Assembly (NCBI GenBank): GCA_017553625.1
Contig: JAFZKP010000050.1
Span: 1-64,000, forward strand
Length of the DNA stretch: 64,000 nt
Direction: 5' to 3'
From: Bacteroidales bacterium
GTDB lineage: Bacteria > Bacteroidota > Bacteroidia > Bacteroidales > F082
A program made the position numbers and the translations under genes. Below the pieces are notes generated by a model. The model was not told the DNA's origin and did not search any database. It saw only the letters and a program-made list of their open reading frames with translations. Below are positions 51,026 through 58,658 of the stretch, piece after piece (the stretch's first letter is position 1; each line of letters starts with the position of its first letter).

Positions 51026-52111
51026 ATGTATTTGCATGAATATGACAATTGGTGGAATTTCACATTCGACACATCGGCGGTGATGAACAGGCTGGCTGCA
51101 GTGAGAGCGTTGCAGGGGAGGTTACTTGGAGAGTTGTCATCTATAGGTTTTTCGTTACAAAATGAAGCCCAGTTGGCAAATATCTCTTTGGAGATTGTAA
51201 AATCTTCTGAGATAGAGGGGGAGATGCTGAATTTGGAGCAAGTGAGATCGTCTGTGGCACGGCGGCTTGGCATACCTACGGTGGGTGTTGTAAGTACATC
51301 CAGATATGTTGACGGAGTTGTTGAGATGATGCTTGATGCGACGCATAATTATACCGCTCTTTTGACGGATGAAAGACTGTTCGGATGGCATAATGTGTTG
51401 TTCCCAACTGGGATGAGTGGACTTTATTCGATAGATGTCGCGAAATACCGCACTCATGTTATGCAAGTCGTTTCTGGTCCGATAGGTTTTGAGACAGTTC
51501 ATTATCAGGCGGTTGAACCTGAAAGAGTGCCTGAAGAAATGGCTCGTTTTATAAAATGGTTTAACGAAGATAATTCTAACGACCCGATATTGAAGGCTGC
51601 GATAGCGCATTTCTGGTTTGTTACAATACACCCGTTTGACGATGGGAACGGCAGAATTGCCAGGGCTTTGACGGAGATGCTGCTTTCAAGAGCTGATGAG
51701 ACATCAAAACGTTTTTATAGCATGTCGAATCAGATACAGATCGACAAGAATCGATATTATGATGTTTTGGAAAAGACGCAAAAAGGTGAAGGCGATATAA
51801 CCGAATGGCTGTTATGGTTCTTGGATTGTCTTGAAAATTCTATAAAATCCACGAGTGAGACGTTGTCTTCAGTTCTTCGGAAAGCGCGATTTTGGGAGTC
51901 AAATTCTGAAATGAAGTTCAACGAACGCCAGAAGAAACTGATAAACATGCTTTTTGACGGCTTTTTTGGTAAGCTCAACACGAGCAAATGGGCAAAAATC
52001 GCGAAATGCTCGACCGACACGGCTTTGAATGATATAAACGATTTGATAAACAAAGGAGTGCTAAAGAAAAATGTAGAGGGAGGAAGAAGTACGAATTATG
52101 AATTGGTGTGA
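51026..52111 (+). CDS. Fic/DOC-family AMP-transferase-like protein with winged-helix C-terminus
   Basis: A 361-residue protein. The Fic motif HPFDDGNGRIAR (His202) is complete, so it should transfer AMP or a similar nucleotide group to a target protein. An inhibitory motif of class II Fic proteins, SSEIEG (Ser60-Gly65), lies in the N-terminal domain, so activity is self-repressed. The N-terminal part (WWNFTFDTSAVMNRLAAVR) is the DUF4172-type helical domain. The C-terminus (about 290-361: KLNTSKWAKIAKCSTDTALNDI) looks like a winged helix-turn-helix. The target is unknown. It stands alone behind its own promoter and paired operators. Confidence 0.9.
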   Translation: MYLHEYDNWWNFTFDTSAVMNRLAAVRALQGRLLGELSSIGFSLQNEAQLANISLEIVKSSEIEGEMLNLEQVRSSVARRLGIPTVGVVSTSRYVDGVVEMMLDATHNYTALLTDERLFGWHNVLFPTGMSGLYSIDVAKYRTHVMQVVSGPIGFETVHYQAVEPERVPEEMARFIKWFNEDNSNDPILKAAIAHFWFVTIHPFDDGNGRIARALTEMLLSRADETSKRFYSMSNQIQIDKNRYYDVLEKTQKGEGDITEWLLWFLDCLENSIKSTSETLSSVLRKARFWESNSEMKFNERQKKLINMLFDGFFGKLNTSKWAKIAKCSTDTALNDINDLINKGVLKKNVEGGRSTNYELV

Positions 52112-52524
52112 TTTGTGAAAAACTTATATATTTTCGCAATATCGTTGCGGATATTTTAAGAAAATCCGCAATCATATTGCAGATGTTTAATTGTTTTGAA
52201 TCATAGAATATTTGATATAACAATACATCCGAAACGACTATTTCGGAAATGACGGTTTCGGAACAGACTTTAACTCAATTTTTTATTCCCCTATAAAAAT
52301 GTTGTTTTATGCCAATTATTCCCCAATAAAAGTGTATGTATATAAGGCTAAGTCATTAAGAATCAGTTATAATGACTGTTTTTAATTACAATAAGTTTTT
52401 CAAGGCATTCGCTGATTATATTTCAAGCTTTTTGTGAAAAATAGTGAAATTATAATGAAATATTTATTATCTTTGCAACCAAGAACATAATTCATTATTT
52501 ATAAAATCTTTAAAAAAAAATGTT
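52112..52524. other. 413-bp intergenic region with repeats and a promoter
   Basis: No gene was found here. It holds a long imperfect inverted repeat at 52136-52180 (GCAATATCGTTGCGGAT facing ATCCGCAATCATATTGC), a CCGAAA/TTTCGG pair near 52230-52246, a 16-bp direct repeat TTATTCCCCTATAAAA at 52283-52298 and, with one change, at 52316-52331 (33 bp apart), an inverted pair AGTCATTA/TAATGACT near 52351-52377, and the -7 box TATCTTTG at 52468-52475 for the next gene. Confidence 0.6.
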
Positions 52525-53556
52525 ATGAAATCTGATCAAAAAATTTTAGAAAAAATTGATTTAAATGAAAATCACGTTTACAATTCGGTGAGAGGTTTTG
52601 TTGTTGAGGCAAGGCAGCAGATTTACAAATCGGTTAATGAGGCTATGGTTTTGGCTTATTGGAACATTGGCAAAACCATCTACGAGGCTTGTGGGGAATC
52701 GGATCGTGCGGCATACGGTCAGCGCATTTTGAATTATATTTCGGAGAATATGACGAAAGAGTTCGGAAGTGGTTTTACAGTTCGTAATCTTCGGAATATG
52801 AGGCAGTTTTATTTGGCGTTTCCAAAACGGCACGCACTGCGTGCCGAATTGAGTTGGACACATTATCGGCTTCTGATAAGTGTTTCAAATGAAGATGCCA
52901 GGAACTTTTATGCCAATGAAGCTGTAAAATCCGGATGGTCGTCGCGACAACTGGAACGACAGATAAATACCATGTATTATCAGCGGATTCTTGCAAGCAG
53001 AGACAAGGAAAGTGTAGAGGAAGAAATTCAGAAAACTGAGCCGAAACCAGAATATGAGCACATCATAAAAGACCCGTATGTCCTTGAGTTTCTTGATTTA
53101 CCGAAGAACGAACATTTTTATGAATCTGATATGGAGCAGGCGTTGATTGACCATTTGCAGAAGTTTATGATGGAGATGGGAAGGGGCTTCTCATTCGTGG
53201 CACGACAGCAGCATTTTAACGTAGATGGCAGACATTTTTACATCGACTTGGTTTTTTACAATTACATTTTGAAATGTTTCGTACTTGTTGACTTAAAGAC
53301 AGGCGATCTGACGCACCAAGATTTGGGGCAAATGCAGATGTATGTTAACTATTACACTCGCGAAATGATGAACGAAGGCGATAATCCTCCGATTGGATTG
53401 CTATTGTGTGCGACAAAAAGTGACACTTTGGTGCGGATGACATTGCCTGAAGACAACAAACAGATTTATGCTGCGAAATACATGCCGTATATGCCGACAG
53501 AGGAGGAGTTGCGCCGTGAGTTAAATCTGGATGGTTTTAAGAAATTGAGTCTGTAA
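52525..53556 (+). CDS. PDDEXK nuclease-family protein (DUF1016/YhcG)
   Basis: A 343-residue protein of the YhcG/DUF1016 family. The N-terminal helical part (EARQQIYKSVNEAMVLAYWNIGKTI) is DNA-binding-like, and the C-terminal half has the PD-(D/E)XK nuclease core: FVARQQHFNVDGRHFYIDLVFYN and CFVLVDLKTGDLTHQDLGQM, with Asp of YIDLVF and the DLK. Family members occur in accessory and defence-like regions and are thought to act on DNA or on recombination intermediates. No restriction or methylase partner is adjacent. The ATG at 52525 follows a good promoter. Confidence 0.88.
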   Translation: MKSDQKILEKIDLNENHVYNSVRGFVVEARQQIYKSVNEAMVLAYWNIGKTIYEACGESDRAAYGQRILNYISENMTKEFGSGFTVRNLRNMRQFYLAFPKRHALRAELSWTHYRLLISVSNEDARNFYANEAVKSGWSSRQLERQINTMYYQRILASRDKESVEEEIQKTEPKPEYEHIIKDPYVLEFLDLPKNEHFYESDMEQALIDHLQKFMMEMGRGFSFVARQQHFNVDGRHFYIDLVFYNYILKCFVLVDLKTGDLTHQDLGQMQMYVNYYTREMMNEGDNPPIGLLLCATKSDTLVRMTLPEDNKQIYAAKYMPYMPTEEELRRELNLDGFKKLSL

Positions 53557-53603
53557 AATGAAAAAACTCCAAACTTCACACTCCAAACTTCAAACTTTTT
53601 GCG

Positions 53604-53611
53604 TATCTTTG
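53604..53611 (+). promoter_or_regulatory. Promoter -7 element TATCTTTG before a broken small reading frame
   Basis: TAnnTTTG match 22 bases upstream of the ATG at 53633. Transcription would cover the broken small frame and perhaps the XRE gene. Confidence 0.65.
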
Positions 53612-53632
53612 CAGAAATTTAAACGACATATT

Positions 53633-53848
53633 ATGTAGAAAAACGAAACATTGACATATAAATAGCGGTTCGAAGCTATTCTTGATACCCAAATTTCCAC
53701 ATTGTCCTATATTGGACACATCCTCAAGAATAAGTTCTCGAAATGCCGTATTCGTACGGCGTGGATAGACTTGTTAGAGGATGCGGGCGTGGAAACCCGG
53801 GGTATCGAGCAAGATTTACTTCCACGCCTTTTTTATGTTATGTCTTGA
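53633..53848 (+). pseudogene. Small reading frame with two in-frame TAG codons upstream of the XRE gene
   Basis: From ATG at 53633 the frame is open to TGA at 53846-53848 except for TAG at codons 2 and 11. With TAG read as an amino acid it gives a 71-residue protein with protein-like sequence (RFEAILDTQISTLSYIGHI, then RTAWIDLLEDAGVETRGIEQ). Both TAGs could be CAG by one change. A good promoter lies 22 bases upstream and the XRE gene starts 13 bases after it, as in two-gene toxin-antitoxin-like units. It may be a decayed gene, or a frame read through; alternatively the region is an untranslated RNA, since hairpins occur at 53746-53761 and 53790-53834. I cannot name the family. Confidence 0.4.
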
Positions 53849-53860
53849 TATGGCAACATT

Positions 53861-54190
53861 ATGGAAACTCAGAACAAACTTCACATCGGGCACATGGTGA
53901 AATCCGTTTTCGACATGAGCGGGATGAGCGTGGCGGAGTTTGCGCGGAGGATTCATTGTGAAAGAACCAACGTTTATAAAATCTTTAACCGCCAAAGCAT
54001 TGATGTTGAAATACTTGTGAAAATTTCTGAAGCATTGGAACATAATTTTCTTGAAGACGTGATGAAACATTATGGCTTGCAAGCAAAATATAGTACAAAT
54101 CTGAGTTTTAATATAACTTTGGATGATTTAACTGAAGAGAATGTCGATAGTTTATCTAAATTATTAGCGTCTTTTAGAAATACTAATTAA
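53861..54190 (+). CDS. XRE-family helix-turn-helix regulator
   Basis: A 109-residue protein with a Cro/C1-type helix-turn-helix at about residues 8-60 (FDMSGMSVAEFARRIHCERTN followed by VYKIFNRQSIDVEILVKISE). The C-terminal 40 residues (LSFNITLDDLTEENVDSLSKL) are not a known domain. It probably represses a nearby promoter. A perfect 15-bp palindrome GTGAATAATATTCAC lies five bases after its stop and before the SPFH operon, a possible binding site. It follows the broken small frame at 53633-53848 by 12 bases. Confidence 0.85.
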   Translation: METQNKLHIGHMVKSVFDMSGMSVAEFARRIHCERTNVYKIFNRQSIDVEILVKISEALEHNFLEDVMKHYGLQAKYSTNLSFNITLDDLTEENVDSLSKLLASFRNTN

Positions 54191-54194
54191 TCAT

Positions 54195-54209
54195 GTGAAT
54201 AATATTCAC
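54195..54209. promoter_or_regulatory. 15-bp perfect palindrome between the XRE gene and the SPFH operon
   Basis: GTGAATAATATTCAC, symmetric around its centre, in a 136-bp gap. A weak -7-like box TAATTTCG is at 54263-54270 downstream. Possible operator; the binding protein is not shown. Confidence 0.4.
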
Positions 54210-54326
54210 TGATTTGTGATTTATTGTCACGCATATTTTTTTTAATCTGTAATCATTTTCAATAATTTCGCACTTTCTAAACCAAGATCTGCGAAGGTGT
54301 AAGAGCAGAGTAAAATCATTAAAGAA

Positions 54327-55010
54327 ATGCTAACATTTATTATTATTTTAGTCGCGTTATTCGTATTGTGGAGAACGACACATTACAATGATTCTCCTTA
54401 TGTCAAAGAGCGTATAAAAGGACGTACCGATGACCAGATTGCTGTAATTCGTTATTTTTGTAACAAGCCTGGTTTTTTATGGAAAAAACCTATGTCTGAT
54501 CAAGAGTATGATGATATGGTGCTGGCAATCTTACAAAAAAATGATTATCGCCAAAAAGCATTAAATAAAATCGGATTAGATGAAAGTCAAGTGAATGAAA
54601 TTGAACCAGTACATTTTGAAGGATTTCAGTTCGATAAATATTCGTTTTCAAAAAAGGGTGAAGATAAAAAGTGGCGTTCTTCAAAATATCAAATCACATG
54701 GCTGTTCTTTTCATCAACTCAGGTTTTTCTTTATCAAAACACATTCAATCTTGATGAAGATGGGAAAAAGGAACAGACTGAGGAGTATTTTTACAAGGAT
54801 ATTACTAATTTTTCAACTTCAACGGATACCGTGGAGACACCAGAATATGATGATGAACAAAAAAAGACAATTCTTGTTAATGTTGATACCAATCGCTTTG
54901 CTCTAACGGTACCAGGTGATAAGTTTTATTGTTCAATGGAACAAAACGATTACACAGAAGCGGCAATACAAGGAATGAAAGCTATGCTTCGTGACAAGAA
55001 AAACTCATAA
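54327..55010 (+). CDS. Membrane-anchored hypothetical protein of the SPFH operon
   Basis: A 227-residue protein I do not recognise. One N-terminal transmembrane segment (MLTFIIILVALFVLW) is followed by a soluble domain containing YVKERIKGRTDDQI, MSDQEYDDMVLAIL, WLFFSSTQVFLYQ and YFYKDITNFS. The last two resemble a PH-like or short beta-barrel domain in which a membrane-state signal could be read, which is inference. It is the first gene of a four-gene operon (21 bases before the SPFH gene). No conserved catalytic residues are apparent. Confidence 0.7.
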   Translation: MLTFIIILVALFVLWRTTHYNDSPYVKERIKGRTDDQIAVIRYFCNKPGFLWKKPMSDQEYDDMVLAILQKNDYRQKALNKIGLDESQVNEIEPVHFEGFQFDKYSFSKKGEDKKWRSSKYQITWLFFSSTQVFLYQNTFNLDEDGKKEQTEEYFYKDITNFSTSTDTVETPEYDDEQKKTILVNVDTNRFALTVPGDKFYCSMEQNDYTEAAIQGMKAMLRDKKNS

Positions 55011-55031
55011 TTAAAGATTTAAAAGCAAAAT

Positions 55032-56096
55032 ATGGGCTTATTCACTTGGAAAAACGAAAATGAATCTGCTTATGTTGGTGGCAGAAAACATTGGGTTGAT
55101 GTAATTAAAAACTCTGGTGACGGAAACCTGCTGATATGGCGGCAGCCAGAAGAAGACTTTAATACAAATTCGACTCTTATTGTAATGCCGGGAGAACAGG
55201 CAATATTTATCAACCAAGGTAATATTGAACAGGTATTCACTTCGGGTACTTACAAGCTTTCGACCGAAAACTATCCATTCATTTCACGTTTACGGAATCT
55301 GTTTTCTGGCGGCATAAGTACATTTAATAGTGTTGTCTATTTTGTTCGCGAAGCGGACAGTAAGGAAATCGAATGGGGAACTATGCAACCCATTCGATAT
55401 GGAGACCCAATGCTTGGTCCGGTGAACATCAAAGCAGGAGGAGCTTATAAAGTTCAAATTGCAAATCCGCAAAAGTTCTTAACAAAACTTATTGGCAACA
55501 ACGTTGATTTTGAGACCCAATCGGGATTGAACCAATATTTTGCTAACGAGTTCTCTATGCACATTGCAGATGCAATAAACAAAACCCTTCAGAACCTGCA
55601 AGCACAAAACTACAAAGAGGTATTCCATTATGTAGGCAATCTTGTGGATTTTGCAAAATCTGTCGAACCACAAATACAGTCTATTTTTGATGATTATGGA
55701 TTGAGACTTAAGGTTTTTTCTATATCGAGATGCAAAGACGAATATGAAGATCCCGGAGTCGAGAAGATGATGACCGACAAAAAACGTATGCAATACCTTG
55801 GCTCAGGTTGGGCTGCGCAACAACAAGTAGATATCATGAAGAATCTGTCTACAAATGAAGGAACAGGCGGAATCGCAGCAGCCGGAGCAAGTCTTGGTAT
55901 GGGACTTGGCATGGGTGGCGTATTTGGCGGTATGGCACAACAAATGTTTGCACAAAGCCCTATGCAAAATCAAGCGCCTCCGACAGACAATCCAATCATG
56001 GCAAAATTAAAACAACTTAAGGAAATGCTTGATATGGGTCTTATATCGCAAGCTGACTTTGATCAAAAGAAAGAAGAACTTCTAAAACAGATGTAA
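55032..56096 (+). CDS. SPFH-domain protein with C-terminal SHOCT-like helix (YdjI-type)
   Basis: A 354-residue protein of the YdjI/virion-core-like SPFH group. The N-terminus (MGLFTWKNENESAYVGGRK) and the SPFH domain at about 30-240 (LIVMPGEQAIFINQG, FTSGTYKLSTENYPF, GAYKVQIANPQKFL) are followed by a Gly/Ala/Met-rich linker (GMGLGMGGVFGGM) and a terminal SHOCT-like helix pair (LKQLKEMLDMGLISQADFD). Such proteins multimerise at membranes and in other bacteria accompany zinc-ribbon and TPR proteins. It is probably the scaffold of this operon; no enzyme activity is implied. Confidence 0.85.
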   Translation: MGLFTWKNENESAYVGGRKHWVDVIKNSGDGNLLIWRQPEEDFNTNSTLIVMPGEQAIFINQGNIEQVFTSGTYKLSTENYPFISRLRNLFSGGISTFNSVVYFVREADSKEIEWGTMQPIRYGDPMLGPVNIKAGGAYKVQIANPQKFLTKLIGNNVDFETQSGLNQYFANEFSMHIADAINKTLQNLQAQNYKEVFHYVGNLVDFAKSVEPQIQSIFDDYGLRLKVFSISRCKDEYEDPGVEKMMTDKKRMQYLGSGWAAQQQVDIMKNLSTNEGTGGIAAAGASLGMGLGMGGVFGGMAQQMFAQSPMQNQAPPTDNPIMAKLKQLKEMLDMGLISQADFDQKKEELLKQM

Positions 56097-56097
56097 A

Positions 56098-56778
56098 ATG
56101 AGCACAAAGTCAAAAACACTTTTCTTGGTTTTGGATTCCTTGTTCCTAATTGTATTCAATGTTTGCTTCTTTTTGCTGACCAACCAGGAAGATCGAACAA
56201 CGACAACATGGATTAATTACGGCTGCATTCATGCCGCATATATACTATTTCTATTGACGCCATTGCTATATCCAAAGAATGTAGCTAAAGATACTGCCAT
56301 GCCAGTGTATTCCTTAACATTTGGTTTCTGGTGGTTTGAATTAGTATTGTCTGTCATATTAATGATTGTTGGCATCCAGATAAAATACAATGTAATTATT
56401 CAGGTAATATGTTGGGTGGTCGTACTTATTCGATTGATCATCTTGTCTCTTGTTAACATCAATACTTCTGAAAAACAGCAGCGACACCAACAAGAATTGT
56501 TTTATGTTAAAACGGCCGAAGGGTTGCTTCGTACGAAGTTGGATGGCATCACAGACAAACAAGAATACCGCCAACTTGAACAGGTGTATGATTATGTGCG
56601 GACCTCTCCTGTTAAATCAAATGCTTCAGCACAAGTTTTGGAATCGCAAATACTGCAAAAGATTAATTCTTTGGTTTTGGAAGGCGACGCATCGACAATA
56701 TCAACCTTGTGCAAAGACATTTTGTATCTTGCACAACAAAGAAACCAAACCCTATTAATTAATAATTCATCACTATGA
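56098..56778 (+). CDS. Four-helix membrane hypothetical protein of the SPFH operon
   Basis: A 226-residue protein that I do not recognise. Four transmembrane helices lie in the first 120 residues (TLFLVLDSLFLIVFNVCFF, AAYILFLLTPLL, FWWFELVLSVILMIVGI, VICWVVVLIRLIILSLV), followed by a soluble C-terminal helical part (QRHQQELFYVKTAEGLL, RQLEQVYDYVRTSPV). It lies one base after the SPFH gene and overlaps the next gene by four bases, so it is coupled to both. It may anchor the SPFH oligomer, which is inference. Confidence 0.7.
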   Translation: MSTKSKTLFLVLDSLFLIVFNVCFFLLTNQEDRTTTTWINYGCIHAAYILFLLTPLLYPKNVAKDTAMPVYSLTFGFWWFELVLSVILMIVGIQIKYNVIIQVICWVVVLIRLIILSLVNINTSEKQQRHQQELFYVKTAEGLLRTKLDGITDKQEYRQLEQVYDYVRTSPVKSNASAQVLESQILQKINSLVLEGDASTISTLCKDILYLAQQRNQTLLINNSSL

Positions 56779-57371
56779 CAAAAATTCTCGAATTGGAATG
56801 CCCTGGATGTGGGCGCCCTTTATCAACGGATATGAAGGAATGTCCTGCTTGCCATCGTCCTGTAGTCATTTCTTCCTTAAACAATGTTGATGCCTTATCA
56901 ATGCTGGAAATTAACAAGTATGCAAGTGCTTATCAGAAAGCCTTGGCTACCGATCCTGCGAACAATAAAATCAATGGAGCGTTGGCAATGTGTTTTCTGA
57001 AACTAAAGCTTTATGATAAAGCAATTGCGGCGTTTGATAAAGCTATTGTTGATAATTTCGACAATTCGGAAACGTACTTTTGGGCTGCTGTTGCAATGCT
57101 AAAAGGAAGAAAGGCATTTGTGTGTCAACGATCTGAAATCGACAAAGCAGAAGAGTTTATAAATGCTGCAATAATGATTGAACCCAAGGGTATATATTAT
57201 TACTATTGGGCTTATCTGCGTTACGATTATTACAATCGCAAATTCTTAAGGGTTCAACCTGATTATAAAACTCTTGTTGCAGAAGCCTGTCAGAACAATG
57301 TCTCAAATGGAGATATAAATCAATTGTTCACTGTTTTGGGTGTGGAACAGCCAGAGGCAATTCGTTTATGA
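56775..57371 (+). CDS. Zinc-ribbon and TPR-repeat protein of the SPFH operon
   Basis: A 198-residue soluble protein. The N-terminal zinc ribbon has Cys9, Cys12, Cys23 and Cys26 (ECPGCGRPL, ECPACHRPV). The remaining part contains about three TPR-like helical pairs (YASAYQKALATDPANN, AMCFLKLKLYDKAIAAF, EFINAAIMIEPKGIYY). It should bind a partner protein, perhaps the SPFH oligomer. Its start overlaps the membrane-protein gene by four bases (ATGA), so it is the last gene of the operon. No catalytic site was found. Confidence 0.8.
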   Translation: MTKILELECPGCGRPLSTDMKECPACHRPVVISSLNNVDALSMLEINKYASAYQKALATDPANNKINGALAMCFLKLKLYDKAIAAFDKAIVDNFDNSETYFWAAVAMLKGRKAFVCQRSEIDKAEEFINAAIMIEPKGIYYYYWAYLRYDYYNRKFLRVQPDYKTLVAEACQNNVSNGDINQLFTVLGVEQPEAIRL

Positions 57372-57493
57372 ATTTTGCATTTATTTAGAAAAGATTGGAA
57401 TGGAATTAACCACCCAAGCCAATAATCCAATATGGAAAACTCAACAAAAAACCATATTGGAATATTGTTTTTGTGTTTAAAACATTTTCAAAC

Positions 57494-57510
57494 GGTCGCA
57501 ATTTGCGACC
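57494..57510. repeat. 17-bp palindrome GGTCGCAATTTGCGACC
   Basis: A palindrome of 17 bp in the gap after the SPFH operon. An almost identical one, GGTCACAATTTGTGACC, lies at 57893-57909 inside the ORF6N gene, where it encodes RSQIVT. Confidence 0.7.
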
Positions 57511-57567
57511 AGTTATTGTCTTTATATTGTAATCTTCTCCAAAATCATCTTCACCATCCACTCTTCA

Positions 57568-58149
57568 TTAATTTGCGTCACTGCAAAACATCTCTTTCCT
57601 GCATCTTTTACAGAAGAACCGATAGAGTAGGCTGTTGATATGTTCGATTTTCTTGTCGTTCTCATTGAGATGCACATCAGTTTGAATCAAGTGCTGCTTG
57701 ATATTGTCGATTTCAACAAAAAGTTTGGCGTTTTTATGCATGAATTGCCTCATTGCGACGAAAGCATCGATGATTTTGATGCTTGTTTGAACTGCGGTTT
57801 CGCTTTTAAGTACTGAAGCTAACATGGAAACGCCTTGCTCAGTGAAGGCATAAGAAAGATACCTGTTGCCACCTTTCTTTGAGGTCACAATTTGTGACCT
57901 TGAAGAATCATAATATTGCTGCTCTTCTTTTGTAAGTTGAAACCTATATCTCTCAGGAAAACGCTCAATGTTACGCTTTACTGCTTGGTTGAGAGCTTTC
58001 GTCTCGACTTTGTAAATCTCTGCTAAGTCCCTGTCAATCATGACCTGAACTCCTCTAATTGTGAAAATTCTGTCTTCAATTTCCTGAAGTGTGTCTAATT
58101 TATTGATGTTTGTCGCCACTATGGCATTTGAAATATTTAAAGATTCCAT
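57568..58149 (-). CDS. ORF6N-domain protein
   Basis: A 193-residue protein with an ORF6N (KilA-N-related) DNA-binding domain at about residues 20-115: IFTIRGVQVMIDRDLAEIY, LNQAVKRNIERFPERYRFQLT and YAFTEQGVSMLASVL. The domain comes from phage anti-repressor-like proteins and is widespread in Bacteroidota. The C-terminal helical part (IKIIDAFVAMRQFMHKNAKL) is present, but the usual final domain of longer relatives is missing; it ends FFCKRCRKEMFCSDAN, so it may be truncated. The ATG at 58149 follows the minus-strand promoter at 58179-58186. Its role is unknown. Confidence 0.83.
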   Translation of the reverse strand: MESLNISNAIVATNINKLDTLQEIEDRIFTIRGVQVMIDRDLAEIYKVETKALNQAVKRNIERFPERYRFQLTKEEQQYYDSSRSQIVTSKKGGNRYLSYAFTEQGVSMLASVLKSETAVQTSIKIIDAFVAMRQFMHKNAKLFVEIDNIKQHLIQTDVHLNENDKKIEHINSLLYRFFCKRCRKEMFCSDAN

Positions 58150-58178
58150 AAACAATGAATTTTTAGAAATTGACACTG

Positions 58179-58186
58179 CAAAGATA
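58179..58186 (-). promoter_or_regulatory. ORF6N gene promoter, -7 TATCTTTG (minus strand)
   Basis: Plus-strand CAAAGATA. The box is ten bases from the hairpin that terminates the osmC transcript, so the ORF6N promoter is set in the wake of that terminator. Confidence 0.7.
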
Positions 58187-58194
58187 AATAAAAA

Positions 58195-58223
58195 ACTTGA
58201 AGTCACAGATTATGACTTCAAGT
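58195..58223. terminator. Bidirectional hairpin between the OsmC and ORF6N genes
   Basis: Stem ACTTGAAGTCA (58195-58205) and TGACTTCAAGT (58213-58223) with A and T runs outside both arms. It can act as terminator of the osmC transcript on the minus strand. Confidence 0.75.
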
Positions 58224-58248
58224 TTTTTTAGAAAAAATTCAGACAAGC

Positions 58249-58653
58249 CTAAAACCTCATCTCCAAATTTACCTTCACATCCGGATGCAGCGATTTTCCA
58301 ACTGGGCAGGTGTCAGCAGCTCTTTTGAGCATTGCTTTCTGCGCATCGGTGTAGTCGTTTTTAGGGAAAGTGATAACGATGTCGATTTGTCCGATACAGC
58401 GTGGGTCGGAAGCCATCGTTTTTGTTATCTCGTAGGTGGCACCGTCGATGTTGAAGCCTTTGGTCTGGGCAGTGATTCCCATGATGGTCATCATGCAGCC
58501 TGCCAAAGCGGCACAAGCTAAATCAGTAGGGGAGAACGCCTCACCCTTGCCGTGGTTGTCGGTCGGAGCGTCGGTGATGATGGTGTTTCCTGACTGCAAA
58601 TGCGTCATCTCGTTGCGCAAATTGCCTTTGTATGTTCCTTTTATTGTTGTCAT
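58249..58653 (-). CDS. OsmC-family peroxiredoxin-like protein
   Basis: A 134-residue OsmC/Ohr-family protein that reduces organic peroxides using two cysteines. Both are present: ALAGCMMTIMG and ADTCPVGKSLHPD. The start GTYKGNLRNEMTHLQSG fits the first beta strands. It is cytosolic and follows the C10 protease gene by five bases, so it may be transcribed with it; a functional link is not apparent. Confidence 0.9.
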   Translation of the reverse strand: MTTIKGTYKGNLRNEMTHLQSGNTIITDAPTDNHGKGEAFSPTDLACAALAGCMMTIMGITAQTKGFNIDGATYEITKTMASDPRCIGQIDIVITFPKNDYTDAQKAMLKRAADTCPVGKSLHPDVKVNLEMRF

Positions 58654-58658
58654 AATTG

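Noticed and set aside
53616-53834. Structured untranslated RNA
   Set aside because: Hairpins with a TTCG loop (53746-53761) and a GGCGTGGAA/TTCCACGCC stem with T-run are present, but the sequence lacks tmRNA, RNase P, SRP or 6S hallmarks and is mostly open as a protein. Kept only as an alternative in the pseudogene entry.
53743-53961. Reading frame of 72 codons overlapping the XRE start
   Set aside because: Rich in Arg and Gly in a random-looking way, and in conflict with the well-supported XRE gene.
51026-58149. Prophage or integrative element
   Set aside because: ORF6N, XRE and a TAG-containing frame suggest phage ancestry, but no integrase, structural gene, tRNA attachment site or flanking direct repeat was seen.
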